A stretch of 64,000 nt of DNA, from the NCBI GenBank assembly GCA_033964015.1, contig CM066914.1, forward strand, positions 33,897,492 to 33,961,491. The letters are read 5' to 3'. Both the position numbers and the translations under genes were made by a program. The notes beneath the pieces are model-generated. The model ran no database searches, was not told the origin of the DNA, and was given only the letters and a program-made list of their open reading frames with translations. Numbering within the stretch: the stretch's first letter is position 1; every line of letters starts with the position of its first letter. Shown here in pieces: positions 37,501 through 43,889 of this stretch. This stretch comes from Scolanthus callimorphus. Lineage: Eukaryota > Cnidaria > Anthozoa > Actiniaria > Edwardsiidae.

Positions 37501-40229
37501 TCCGAGGTGGAGGTGGGGGTGCTGCCATCGGTGGTGCCTTGCTAGGCATGGGGCGCATGGCTGCCTTAGGATCTAATGTCCCTAGTAGTCCTAGCTCCCC
37601 TAGCGTCCCGAGCTCTCCGAATGGTGCTACTGTTGGGATTGTCGCGCCCGTGATCCGGGGGAATCGTAGTAATGAACCTGCGGTGGCATACAGCAAGAGG
37701 ATCCGTAACGCGGTCAGCACGGAATCACTCAACAGACATCTACACCAATCCTCGGCCTCGCATGTGTAAGTGAATTGTGTACGAACTTGGGTTTGTTAAG
37801 GCTTGCTTACACACGAACGCAAGTGTAGACGCAAGCACAAGCGCAAGGATATAAACTCTTACATTTCCTTATGTGGTTTATACAAGAGCGCAAGCGCAGA
37901 CGCAAGCTCAAGAAAATAGAGACGTGCTTTCCCTTGTGCTTGTGCTTGCGTCTAGTGTGAATCACGCGAACGCACGCACAAGCAAAACGAATTCATGTTA
38001 CTTTTAAGGTTGCGCTTGCGTCTTGCACTTGGTCCTACGCTTGCGATCGTGAGCAAACCAGCCCTTATAGTATATAAGGTGGCCGAGGCATTGATCATAT
38101 ACAGCAGTCCTCGGCCTCTATTGTGTAAGTCACTTGTGTTTGTGAGCTTGGATTTGTTATTGTAGATAATTGGCCGAGTCTTTGTTCAATTCTTGACTAT
38201 CACTTGGGAAGGCGGCTAACGCCTGATGTAAAACGCAAAGTATTATATTAGGTTTAATGATAGTTCGTTTCGTTATGTTTATGACCCACTTGTGTTTGCG
38301 ACTTTTCGGTTCTCCTCGAATTACCAAAAATACACGTCCCGGAATTAACTAATTTGTCAAGTCGTCATTTGGCTCTTAATCACCATGCCAAGTCGAAAAT
38401 GATGGTCGCCAGAACATTCGCCTTGTAGAGGTGGTTCTATCAAATTGTCGCCAAATGGCGACTGGTGGTGATAGGTTAGTCGCCAGAGAAAAACACCTAG
38501 TCGCATTGACGAACTATTGCGACAAATACATTCAATGTATTTGTCGCAACCCCGGGCAAGGACGTGCGATACGAAGTCCTCAGTGTTTCTCATACAAACA
38601 CCCCCGTTCTTTTTCAGTAACGTAAATGGAGTTCCCATGGAAGATCGCCGCCGTAGTAGCGGATCCCACGCCGCGATGCTCTCGGGCAGCGCTCAAGACA
38701 TAACGAGTATGCGCTCGTCCGCCAGCGTCGACAGACTGAACATGGTCTCCCTAGGGGAGGGGGGCTCGGGACGCAGATTGCCCGCTATGCCTGATGGCGG
38801 CCAGAGATCGGTGAAACTGACGGGACGTGAAGGGGAGATCGTGGCACTGAAGAAAGCGGGCAGGAGGTCGACTTCCTCGCAAAACCTAGCCGCCAGTAGC
38901 AGTGAAAGTAAGTGAGGTAAAAAACGAACACATTCTTGCTCATTTATGCACACTAATCCACTGTAAGTTCGCCACACGCTAGCAGATGTTTCGTTGCGCT
39001 GCGCTACGGAAACTCAGTACTGATTGGCCAGCATCTGGTGAGACGCGACAAGCTTACTACAGTAAGGTACCTAAAAGTGTTTGATTTTCAAACGTCCGCG
39101 GCATGGCAAGAGATAACTAGAGCAGATTTCGTATGACTGTGAAAACTGCCGTGACACGGCGCGGTACTGTCGCGGTGGCGGCACGGAACCTGGCTGCTGT
39201 AGATACGGCGCGGCACTTTTCACAGTCATACAAATTCTGCTCTATTATATGGCGCCTTTGGTTTATTACGCCTTCAGGTAAATCTCCTACCCTGGATATT
39301 CCCCTGGATATGGATACAGTCCCCTCGGACGTTCGCTCTGTTTAAGGCCGGTTCACACTAGCGACGTATTGGCATAACGACATAAGCGCTCAGTTCAGCT
39401 CAGTATATTTTGCTGCTAGATCTAACAAAAATAAGCTTACATAAATTAATCTAATATGGCACGGCTTATGTAAAGGGCTGCCAGTAATACATACATAATT
39501 CTCATACTATCATTTGGCAGGACAAAAATATTATAATAATAGTTTATAGTGCTAGTTCGTGTTGCTGACTCCACTTATATCCAGTCCTAGACTGCAAACG
39601 TGGTAAATAAACGATTCATTCATTCATTCATAGACAAAAGTTACACTACTCGACATTACTCGCGAATTACTCGACTTAACGGCAAAGTTAGCCAAGTTCA
39701 TTGTCGCACTAGCGGAGCGGAGCAATGAGGATCTTCTAGTCACTACACAGAGCAAACTTTCGAGATTGATAGCTCCATCCACCTGAATAATCTTTCGAAA
39801 CTGCACCCGCTGCACATATAAACCTTATGTCGAGCTTAGAAATACCAAAGGAAAAAAAACAAAACACGAGATAACTGGCTAGACGGATGGTTTGTTCGCT
39901 AAGTAAAGAATAGACTGTTCGCAGTCCCATGTTTAGCAAACGCCCGTTAATGAAGAGAAAAGTATTTGCTACGCGCGATTTTATTCCGTGGTGCGCTAAG
40001 CGTGAGTGGATACTCGACACTCAAACATGGCGTGGAGAAAAAAAAGAGCGCACAGCAAAGACGTTTCTCGTGTATTTACGGACGATTACCAAATAAGGGA
40101 CTGCAAGCAGTCTACTACAGAATAGTGCGTTTGTTTAATCTAAGAAGTTGAAGCGGCTTCCTTAACCTTTTCCTCTTTGCACCAACAGATGTGAATAGTC
40201 CATGGGAATTACGTAAGCCACCCTCCTAG
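5849..40229 (+). CDS. KIF5: Kinesin-1 heavy chain (KIF5/KHC), 5'-truncated by the window, 27 exons seen
   Basis: Plus-end-directed microtubule motor that carries vesicles and organelles, normally as a dimer with kinesin light chains. Joined exons: 5849-5922, 7903-8007, 8492-8540, 9571-9626, 9711-9798, 11271-11395, 11552-11656, 12346-12403, 12811-12901, 15612-15760, 16221-16396, 17248-17316, 18131-18337, 19462-19710, 20391-20486, 21294-21411, 21514-21590, 25612-25721, 27011-27050, 27253-27314, 27903-27963, 28300-28371, 29219-29326, 36521-36740, 37456-37765, 38618-38907, 40189-40229. All borders are GT/AG and all phases agree, giving 1067 residues. Motifs in order: P-loop GQTSSGKT, switch I SSRSHS, switch [21 protein letters not shown], neck, coiled-coil stalk, light-chain-binding heptads, and the IAKPIRPG tail. 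The N-terminal strand (about 80 residues) is upstream of the window. The tail after IAK is longer than in vertebrate KIF5 and rich in Gly, Ser and Pro. Family assignment is very secure; the last exon and optional exons are less so. Confidence 0.96.
5923..6760. other. Kinesin intron, A/T-rich, no gene
   Basis: Low-complexity A- and T-runs at about 6230-6320. Nothing else recognised. Confidence 0.45.
6763..6950. mobile_element. MITE, TGTGGTTCC-type, copy 2, with CAATG target duplication
   Basis: Termini TGTGGTTCCAGAAA and TTTCTGG..AACCACA style ends, with CAATG at 6758-6762 and 6951-6955. The interior (ggtgttgaaaagcgacccc, gtatttgtatggaaatgatc) matches copy 1 at 4716. Confidence 0.8.
7063..7422. 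mobile_element. MITE with TACCGTATTTACC termini
   Basis: Begins taccgtatttaccggtatat and ends attggtaaatacggta, with internal gcgtcttata repeats. About 360 bp; the open frames inside show no known domain. Confidence 0.7.
7903..8007 (+). CDS. KIF5: KIF5 motor exon
   Basis: Thirty-five codons starting [18 protein letters not shown], which continues directly from the P-loop exon (HTME/G). Phase 0 on both sides; tttatag acceptor and aag/gtaaat donor. Confidence 0.96.
8492..8540 (+). CDS. KIF5: KIF5 motor exon
   Basis: Encodes [15 protein letters not shown], the conserved YxEIYxxxxxDLL stretch of kinesin motors. Ends in phase 1 at a gtgagt donor. Confidence 0.96.
8592..9034. mobile_element. Foldback MITE
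   Basis: Arms from taccaaaatcactaaa (8592) to tttagtgattttggta (9034). The inner arms carry ggcccatcaccaactgagag and its inverse, with two CCAATCAG/CTGATTGG sites. Confidence 0.8.
9077..9484. mobile_element. MITE, AGGGACCGTTCATT family
   Basis: The right end ttatttatcggagg...(inverted) pairs with the left ttatttatcggggaaggggg. The interior is C-rich (aggtcccc, ggcccccc). Related ends occur at 13975 and 16044. Confidence 0.65.
9571..9626 (+). CDS. KIF5: KIF5 motor exon
   Basis: Completes the split Val codon and encodes [15 protein letters not shown], typical of kinesin-1. Phase 1 in, phase 0 out. Confidence 0.95.
9711..9798 (+). CDS. KIF5: KIF5 motor exon
   Basis: Encodes [20 protein letters not shown] followed by KANRHVAVT, leading into switch I. 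Ends in phase 1; the next codon (Asn) is split across a 1.5 kb intron that holds a large CTG/TTG array. Confidence 0.96.
10008..10785. repeat. Large CTG/TTG triplet array in a kinesin intron
   Basis: About 780 bases built almost only from ttg, ctg and occasional gat/ttt triplets (cag/caa on the - strand). All three phases are open over long stretches, which is an artefact of the repeat. It lies between motor exons 9711-9798 and 11271-11395. Confidence 0.97.
11271..11395 (+). CDS. KIF5: KIF5 motor exon with switch I and switch II
   Basis: Carries [11 protein letters not shown] (switch I, nucleotide sensing) and [11 protein letters not shown] (switch II). Phase 1 in, phase 0 out. Confidence 0.97.
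11552..11656 (+). CDS. KIF5: KIF5 motor exon, microtubule-binding loop 12 region
   Basis: Encodes [16 protein letters not shown] and [13 protein letters not shown], the loop 11/helix 4 microtubule interface. Most kinesin-1 motors have Gly where the His of SKTHAEG stands; the codon reads cat. Confidence 0.96.
12346..12403 (+). CDS. KIF5: KIF5 motor exon
   Basis: Encodes [18 protein letters not shown], the loop 12/helix 5 motif PYRDSK. Ends in phase 1. Confidence 0.96.
12811..12901 (+). CDS. KIF5: KIF5 motor exon, end of catalytic core
   Basis: Encodes [16 protein letters not shown] and TLMFGQR, the last strand and helix 6 of the motor core. Ends in phase 2, leaving a 2.7 kb intron before the neck. 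Confidence 0.96.
12902..13240. other. Kinesin intron, nothing recognised
   Basis: Intron sequence after the last motor-core exon. It holds a T-run at 13020 and no coding or repeat structure that could be supported. Confidence 0.4.
13241..13563. mobile_element. Foldback MITE
   Basis: actactcttcccagtagacc at 13241 is inverted as ggtctactgggaagagtagt ending at 13563. Arms of about 110 bp include gtgatcacctttttt / aaaaaggtgaccacg. Confidence 0.85.
13975..14870. mobile_element. Partial MITE of the GGGACCGTTCATTTTT family with hairpin module
   Basis: The left end aagggaccgttcattttt is present; no matching right end was found. Inside are repeated ttttttgggtgacccccc-like blocks, a gactgcctggcaggcctatc motif (14556) and the 15-mer hairpin GCGCGCGAAGCGCGC (14603-14617). 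Confidence 0.55.
15166..15488. mobile_element. MITE with AAGGCCCGTTTACAC termini
   Basis: Left aaggcccgtttacacttgca and right cgcaagtgtaaacaggcctt are inverted. The interior is rich in ttttgtcgcgcgagttgc and its inverse. Confidence 0.85.
15612..15760 (+). CDS. KIF5: KIF5 neck linker and neck coil exon
   Basis: Encodes [19 protein letters not shown] and a charged coil ending ELHRWRG. This is the neck linker and the start of the neck coiled coil that couples the two heads. Phase 2 in, phase 1 out. Confidence 0.95.
16044..16197. mobile_element. Short MITE, AGGGCCCGTTCATTTTT family
   Basis: The ends agggcccgttcatttttt and ataaatgaactgtccct are inverted over about 155 bp, with G- and C-rich inner arms (gctggtggaaat / atttccaccagct). 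Confidence 0.85.
16221..16396 (+). CDS. KIF5: KIF5 hinge-1 / stalk exon
   Basis: Fifty-eight full codons starting EDVPVDEQQ, as in the family hinge (ETVPIDEQ in vertebrates), and ending KLFLQLDER. The acidic, weakly ordered stretch fits hinge 1. Confidence 0.94.
16515..16640. repeat. Small foldback
   Basis: Inverted segments tgacgacgagcggcaaccgg and ccggttaccatctgtcgtc lie within the intron after the hinge exon. Confidence 0.55.
17248..17316 (+). CDS. KIF5: KIF5 stalk exon
   Basis: Encodes [17 protein letters not shown] and then LSEQDE: coiled coil, 23 codons, phase 0 on both sides. Confidence 0.94.
17695..18015. mobile_element. CAGGG-terminated element (CTGGATTTT subfamily), copy 1
   Basis: Begins cagggttcgtacgcatcctg and ends gcgtacaaaccctg. 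The subterminal motif aatcctggatttt occurs at both ends in the same orientation. It is closely related to 41535-41822. No clear target duplication. Confidence 0.75.
18131..18337 (+). CDS. KIF5: KIF5 stalk exon with conserved coil
   Basis: Sixty-nine codons of coiled coil with [19 protein letters not shown], almost invariant in animal kinesin-1. Phase 0 on both sides. Confidence 0.96.
18890..19340. mobile_element. Foldback element with tttgattgacgg arms
   Basis: Arms: inverted at about 18999-19072 (ends ttccgtcaatcaaa) and direct at 19264-19332 (tttgattgacggaagcc ... gagttcgcagaattat). The same family occurs at 55785-56620, where an array is inserted in one arm. Confidence 0.7.
19081..19180. 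repeat. Exact 50-bp tandem duplication
   Basis: Two adjacent identical 50-base units (19081-19130, 19131-19180), each starting gtcaagtccacgcatg. Confidence 0.97.
19462..19710 (+). CDS. KIF5: KIF5 stalk exon
   Basis: Eighty-three codons with [20 protein letters not shown] and [19 protein letters not shown], the stalk kink/hinge 2 area of the family. Phase 0 on both sides. Confidence 0.96.
20391..20486 (+). CDS. KIF5: KIF5 stalk exon
   Basis: Thirty-two codons of coiled coil ([29 protein letters not shown]). Phase 0 on both sides. Confidence 0.93.
21294..21411 (+). CDS. KIF5: KIF5 stalk exon
   Basis: Encodes [20 protein letters not shown] and [15 protein letters not shown], matching the family HEAKIKSL...LEEAVDALSEEL segment. 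Although the reading frame stays open upstream to 21042, the gttcag acceptor at 21293 and homology set the start here. Ends in phase 1. Confidence 0.95.
21514..21590 (+). CDS. KIF5: KIF5 stalk exon
   Basis: Completes an Ala codon and encodes [16 protein letters not shown] then MLGDAKQVA. Ends in phase 0 at gcg/gtaagg. The next certain exon lies 4 kb away. Confidence 0.92.
22983..23078 (+). CDS. Candidate optional (cassette) exon of the kinesin stalk
   Basis: A 96-base stretch between a ctaggcag acceptor and an agg/gtcagt donor encodes 32 codons ([20 protein letters not shown], then [12 protein letters not shown]). It is phase 0 at both ends, exactly compatible with the flanking exons at 21590 and 25612. 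An in-frame stop lies immediately upstream, so it is open only as an exon. Family alignment joins its neighbours directly, so it would be an insertion; the polypyrimidine tract is poor. It could be chance. Confidence 0.35.
23079..25611. other. Kinesin intron, AT-rich, with hairpins
   Basis: No supported exon. It contains cgaggccgaaggccgagg (a GC hairpin with GAA loop, about 24818-24835) within an attaatg...cattaat inverted context (24754-24868), and a CCAATCAG site at 25055. Confidence 0.5.
25612..25721 (+). CDS. KIF5: KIF5 stalk exon
   Basis: Encodes [17 protein letters not shown] and [19 protein letters not shown], aligning with the vertebrate SHRETHQKQISSLRDEVE segment. Phase 0 in, phase 2 out. 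Confidence 0.96.
26138..26355. mobile_element. CAGGG-terminated element (TAGGCGTAAA subfamily)
   Basis: cagggctctaagtt ... aatttcaagccctg, flanked by GAACA at 26133-26137 and 26356-26360. Inside, the motif taggcgtaaa / tttacgcct is iterated about six times. Confidence 0.75.
26360..26560. mobile_element. Partial copy of a cgcaagcacaagcgcaag MITE
   Basis: ggatatcaaactcatacatt and gaacgcaagcacaagcgcaa match the interior of the complete element at 37797-38066. The CAGGG element at 26138 appears to have landed next to or inside it. Confidence 0.5.
27011..27050 (+). CDS. KIF5: KIF5 stalk microexon
   Basis: Forty bases completing a Glu codon and encoding [13 protein letters not shown]. Phase 2 in, phase 0 out; ccaccacag acceptor and gtttgt donor. 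Confidence 0.9.
27253..27314 (+). CDS. KIF5: KIF5 stalk exon
   Basis: Encodes [20 protein letters not shown], matching the family EHEKLK...KLxEL coil. Ends in phase 2 at atgag/gtacaa. Confidence 0.93.
27903..27963 (+). CDS. KIF5: KIF5 light-chain-binding region, first exon
   Basis: Encodes [33 protein letters not shown] is a signature of kinesin-1 at the light-chain-binding heptads. Phase 2 in, phase 0 out. Confidence 0.96.
28300..28371 (+). CDS. KIF5: KIF5 light-chain-binding region, second exon
   Basis: Encodes [19 protein letters not shown] then ARLKV, the continuation of the light-chain-binding coil (AKELQTLHNLRKLFVQDL in vertebrates). Phase 0 on both sides; the donor gtg/gtgagt was chosen by frame. 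Confidence 0.95.
28518..28722. mobile_element. MITE with AGACCCCATCCACAC termini
   Basis: taagaccccatccacacttc and gtgtggacggggtcta are inverted. Inner arms cgttttcaaacgaaaacgga / tccgttttcgtttgaaaacg. Confidence 0.9.
29219..29326 (+). CDS. KIF5: KIF5 distal stalk exon
   Basis: Thirty-six codons with an acidic linker ([13 protein letters not shown]) and [19 protein letters not shown], the distal coil. Phase 0 on both sides; followed by a 7.2 kb intron. Confidence 0.97.
30168..30245 (+). CDS. Candidate alternative last exon, tail-less kinesin isoform
   Basis: After a ttgtcccaacag acceptor, 25 codons and TAG (30243-30245) read [20 protein letters not shown] then ALADN. Spliced from the phase-0 donor at 29326, this gives a kinesin that ends in a short basic helix and lacks the microtubule-binding and IAK inhibitory tail. 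Its highly charged, helix-like composition and matching phase look coding. An AATAAA occurs at about 30856. No transcript evidence is available here, and chance is possible. Confidence 0.45.
   Translation, partial: GRILRMVKKIREEILNKQQKALADN
30246..30920. other. Kinesin intron, possible 3' UTR of the alternative last exon
   Basis: No coding signal. AATAAA at about 30856 could serve a transcript ending after 30245. Confidence 0.3.
30926..31095. repeat. 57-bp tandem repeat, three units
   Basis: Units start near 30938, 30995 and 31052 (tacatcacggtgcgtaaggg...). The length is a multiple of 3, so a frame stays open ([14 protein letters not shown] repeated). No evidence of real coding. Confidence 0.95.
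31190..33500. other. Kinesin intron: G-run and foldbacks
   Basis: Holds a 25-base G homopolymer (32098-32122), an inverted cluster at about 32210-32300 (acgaattttatcg / gataaaattcgta), and a foldback at 32944-33190 with ggtccagatcgtgaaatacc and its inverse. No exon found. Confidence 0.6.
33527..33785. repeat. Foldback
   Basis: aattcagcacatccgtatta (33536) is inverted as taatacggatgtgctgaatt (ends about 33780). The inner arms hold gaccgagatatag-like sequence. Confidence 0.85.
34049..34281. mobile_element. Small TIR element, GGTCCTAAAGTC termini
   Basis: ggtcctaaagtc and gactttaagacc are inverted. The interior iterates aaaacgcc/aaaacg motifs, in the style of the CAGGG elements. Confidence 0.5.
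34290..36389. other. Kinesin intron, no gene
   Basis: A near-perfect small inverted repeat at about 35250-35305 (gtgtgagggaataatatt / ataattccctcacac). Otherwise nothing supportable. Confidence 0.45.
36390..36487. repeat. 49-bp tandem duplication next to a splice acceptor
   Basis: Two units starting at 36390 and 36439 (gttttacaaatcattgcata...). It ends 33 bases before the tail exon at 36521. Confidence 0.95.
36521..36740 (+). CDS. KIF5: KIF5 tail coil exon
   Basis: Encodes [20 protein letters not shown] and a basic region ([14 protein letters not shown]). This is the cargo-binding coil plus the ATP-independent microtubule-binding tail segment. Ends in phase 1 inside the Ala codon of the IAK motif. 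Confidence 0.97.
36893..37160 (-). mobile_element. tRNA-derived SINE
   Basis: On the - strand a tRNA-like head carries an A box (tagcgcagtggtagagcg, + strand 37129-37146) and a degenerate B box (gttgggaattcaaaa, 37094-37108). A body follows, with a tail of ttattt repeats at 36895-36922. It sits in the intron before the IAK exon. Confidence 0.7.
37456..37765 (+). CDS. KIF5: KIF5 autoinhibitory IAK tail exon
   Basis: Begins AKPIRPGQQ, completing the HIAKPIRPG autoinhibitory motif that binds the folded motor heads. It then runs through RGGGGG and an SP-rich stretch ([16 protein letters not shown]) to a basic end. Phase 1 in, phase 2 out. Confidence 0.96.
37797..38066. mobile_element. MITE with TAAGG(G)CTTGCT termini
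   Basis: taaggcttgcttacac and gtgagcaaaccagccctta are inverted. The interior has repeated acgcaagcacaagcgcaag and its inverse. Confidence 0.8.
38517..38549. repeat. Perfect 16+1+16 palindrome upstream of the tail exon
   Basis: ttgcgacaaatacatt / c / aatgtatttgtcgcaa, 69 bases before the exon at 38618. Confidence 0.97.
38618..38907 (+). CDS. KIF5: KIF5 extended C-terminal exon
   Basis: Ser/Arg-rich disordered tail ([18 protein letters not shown] ... [15 protein letters not shown]) with many basic-Ser phosphosite-like patches. The donor a/gtaagt at 38908 is a perfect consensus. If it is not used, the frame reads ESK and stops at TGA 38913-38915. This extension has no counterpart in vertebrate KIF5. 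Confidence 0.88.
39118..39243. repeat. Foldback, GC-rich loop
   Basis: tagagcagatttcgtatgac and gtcatacaaattctgctcta are inverted, with a gccgtgacacggc-type loop. Confidence 0.85.
39350..39632 (+). mobile_element. Possible retrotransposon 3' end with (CATT)n tail
   Basis: Non-palindromic sequence ending gtggtaaataaacgattcat and a short (attc)n run, as seen at 3' ends of LINEs and SINEs. No coding part seen. Confidence 0.35.
40189..40229 (+). CDS. KIF5: Probable last exon of KIF5
   Basis: A long pyrimidine tract (ccttttcctctttgcaccaacag) precedes a phase-1-compatible exon encoding [13 protein letters not shown] and TAG at 40227-40229. It joins in frame to the donor at 38907. A possible AATAAA lies at 41345. 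The alternative is that the gene ends at 38915 by read-through of the donor. Confidence 0.6.
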
Positions 40230-41534
40230 TGCCGCCTGCCGCCCGTTACCAAGCAACACGACACCAGCTCGTTACCAGGCAACAAGGCACCAGCAAATCG
40301 TCGCCGTCTGCTTGAAAAGCTTTGCGGGGGCTCAGATAGACTCTAATGTTTAGAACTTATTCTATGGGATTTCTTCTCCCAATCTTAATTCGATTGTTTT
40401 TCTCTAACAATCTCTGCTACGCAAAAAATAAGACACTCAAGAATTGCATAGCCTACTTCAAATGCTTAAGTGCACCAACCAGAGTTTAAATAGCGCACTT
40501 TGTTCTGTGAACCAATCCGTCTCCGGTTGGTATATTAATAACAGTGGATGACGCCACTTGAAGTATAGCCATTCACGGCCTATCCCTTAGAGAGCGACTG
40601 AAGCTACGGGGATATGGATGTGTTGGCGAATCAAACTTCATCCTGTTTTGTCTGCATTTGATTCCTTCCGCCTACAAGGTTTCTGCGTAGGTCATTTGTT
40701 TTTTTTGCGGCCCATTGCCAGTTTCTCTCGATCTTTCAGCACCCTCGCCTCTTCATCTTGCGATTATCGCGCAGGGGATTTTGGTTTGATTTTGTAAAAA
40801 TTCGACGAAAAGCTTTCCTTTTTGACAAGTGAAAAGCATCGTTACAGGCAGCTTTAAACACCAAAACATTTGAACTGTTTTTGATATTTTGTTTGTATAC
40901 CTAAACTAGAGAGATTATATTTATTAAATTCGGCGTAAGATTTATCAATTAGATAAACCATTTTCGTGATTTTATTTGTAGCACGATAGATGTCACGATT
41001 CCGATTAACTAAAACTTCCATTTATTTATACGTTAAAGTAGTTTGGGCTCGTTGCTTTAATAGAAGTCTCTCCATTTGACCTATGTTTGGACAAATGGCG
41101 AAATAGTGCAATTTCTAGACTCGTAAACCAAAATGTTGTCCAGTTTTATAGCTCAACAGCGTTTGACTTTCTGGGGACACACTGTAAACTTAATGGAGAC
41201 ATCTTGTTTGTAAATTTGCTATATTTGCGGTGAAGATTAGAATGAATGCGGTCCGTTGTGCTGTAATAAGTAGCATCCAAATGCTTAAAGATAAATGTTG
41301 ATAACACAACAGACAATATTTTTAAACGAAAGGTTACGCTGAAGAATAAAACGTCTTTTGTTTTCCTGGCAAAGCAACAGTGAAAACAGGAAAAATCACA
41401 CTATGGGTAGTCGCACAATCAAATCCGCACCTCCTGTTGTGAATCCAGTTCCAGTAAGCTACACTTCCTGGAAATTTTTAGCTGTCCCTACCCACCTTGG
41501 AATTGAAGGGAATTTCTTCATGTCCGTCCGGAAT
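40230..41534. other. Likely KIF5 3' UTR and intergenic start
   Basis: Follows the TAG at 40227. It has a short imperfect tandem (cgttaccaagcaacacgaca / cgttaccaggcaacaaggca, 40244-40296) and an AATAAA at 41345. No further coding. Confidence 0.45.
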
Positions 41535-41822
41535 CAGGGTTCGTACGCGTCCTGGAATATCCTGGATTTTCATTTCCTTCCTGGAAAGTCTTCGAAAGTT
41601 CTGGAATTTTAAGGAAAACTCTTGGAAAAACGTTTAAACTCGAATGTGGTTGAATCAGTCAGTTTCGTGAATCTGATTTTCGGCTGCAAATTATGACATC
41701 CTCCAGACTTATCATGTTTTTGGGGGGGAGGTGGCATTTCTACCCCAAAAAACTCCTGGAAAATAACCAAAGACTTCCTGGAAAATCCTGGATTTTGTCA
41801 TTCAGAAAACGTACGAACTCTG
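41535..41822. mobile_element. CAGGG-terminated element (CTGGATTTT subfamily), copy 2
   Basis: cagggttcgtacgcgtcctg ... aaaacgtacgaactctg, flanked by GGAAT at 41530-41534 and 41823-41827. The interior matches 17695-18015, with atcctggatttt at both ends in the same orientation. Confidence 0.8.
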
Positions 41823-42242
41823 GGAATGTATGTTTACCACACAGTAGAATTCCATATTTTGAGAATACACACCTACTAACGGCCGGACTAAAATTCCAGG
41901 GTACCCACTTCGAAATTCACCACCTACCCTGGAATTCTGGGGTCCTCAAAAGGGGAGGCGGATTTTTTGCGACTATCCAATTTGTAGGACAGTGGGGAGC
42001 ACTCTCCTTTTCGAATTCGAGATGAATCGAAGCGCATTCGACCCAGTATTAAAGGGCGCTGCGCTCATTCTCGTACCCAGGACTCCCCGACTCGTCACCT
42101 CGAGAGGTCCTGGTAACAAGCATTTGAGGGCCTTCGCTGATTGGCTGAAACGGATCGCATGTGCACATAAAACCAGCTTTATCTCGCTTTGAAAGACATT
42201 GTTAAACAAGACCCAATGTCGTTTGCTAGTCTTCTTTTCAAC

Positions 42243-42661
42243 CTATTGCCGATTTTCATATCGGGAGGGACTGAGTTGGAGTCCCCTAATATTACGGAAA
42301 TCAAAACAAGACCCACCTAGTAAGAAAGAGCACATCGACCTGTGCAAAATCCGAAAATTTGATGTTAATTGAGTCAATACTGACAAAGATATAGCAATTA
42401 AAAAAACTCCAAAATGTAATAAGAAACGTACGGGTGTGCGGACATTTCTGTCGATTTTGTCCGGACGCCATACGTTTCTAATCAAGATTGAAAAAAATTT
42501 GATCAAGAAATTGTTGTATCTTGGTCAGTATTAATTCGATTAACACCAAATTTTCGGATTTTACACAAATCGATATTCTCTTTCTTTCTAAGTGGGTCTT
42601 GTTTTGGCTATAGTAATATTAAGGGATTCGTACGCAGTCCCTCACGATATGAAACTCGGCA
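42243..42661. mobile_element. Foldback MITE
   Basis: attgccgattttcatatcgg and cgatatgaaactcggcaat are inverted. Long arms include caaaacaagacccac / gtgggtcttgttttg and tgtgcaaaatccgaaaattt with its inverse. Confidence 0.88.
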
Positions 42662-43885
42662 ATGCCTTCGACTTGTACGCTTTACAGTAACAGAGGAGTT
42701 TTGTGCTCAGATGCATCATGGGTAATCATGGCAAGATGGCCGAAATAGGTCACAATCATAGGGTGAATGGAAGGCTGAATCATCACTCAAGAGTCTATAT
42801 GTTAGATCCGGATATGTCTTACAAGTGCTAAGAAACATTGCAAATTGGTTTCAAGTCCATGCTGTTCCTGTGAGTGATATTTCCACAAACATATTTTCCA
42901 TACTTTTTTGTATTTTTGGGCCGGCTAAATTAAAAGGAGTGTGTGATAAATGCTTCTTTAAAAACAATTCGTCAGAAGCAGCTAGGGACTTCAAATTGAT
43001 AGCGTCTCGTCTTTACGCTTACATGATATCATTGGAATGGAAAACGATCGGGATTTATGAATTCTAGTGAGGGTTCCAGGCTTGCCCTTCTCCTTCTCTT
43101 ACCCATGATTGATAGCGCGAACTCTCCTATTGTGGGTCATTAAAGGGCCAGTTTCGTATACGCATGCGTCAGTGGCTGTTAGCGGAGCCTCCCTCGAGAG
43201 GCGACGAACCACAGGGAGTTCTTGGTACGAGAATGCGTTGTTCTTGTCCAGGACGTTATCTTTAGTGGGGACTAATTAAGAGAATGGTGTAATGTGTTTC
43301 ATTGGAGCTTTTTAATTAAGTACAGTTCATTTATATAGTGCAACAGACGAAATTGTTTATTGCCAGAGTAGTAAATTACAATCGTGAAGCATGTGGGACC
43401 GGGATTGAATAAACCACGGGCTCGAAAAGCTAACCGGTGTGTCTTGTATTTTGTTCTTGTTTGGAGTTGTTTGTTTGTAACCATTTGGGCCTATCAGGTT
43501 CTTGCCTGTTTCGTGCAGGTCGCAAGGTAACTATTTCCAGTACAGGTTTCTCAAAACTGCTTTAAAAGTTTCCGAGATCACGCAGACTCGCGTTCAGTGA
43601 CTCATTTTCTGCCTAAACCCTGTTCACGGACCATATTCTGATTTATTTTCGTGATTATGAATATATATTTGTGAAAACTAAAATGTATTTCACTTTCTGG
43701 GGCGAATTAAAATGCTAGTAACATATTTATGATTTGTCTTTGACAAACGAAAAAATTTCTCAAGTGTATTAAGGCCTGGGTCAGCCCAGAAAATCGAGAA
43801 AATTACAAACTTTCAAATATCTTTGCTAATCATTAATGTTGGGGCATGAAATTTTCAGGATAGTTTTAATCGAGTGAAATGTTTT
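42662..43885. other. Intergenic, no gene; half of a wider inverted repeat
   Basis: cctcgagaggcgacgaacca...tacgagaatgcg (about 43190-43238) is the inverse of 42056-42107 (cattctcgtacc...acctcgagagg). The 42243 element is thus nested in an older foldback. No coding support. Confidence 0.5.
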
Positions 43886-43889
43886 AGTA

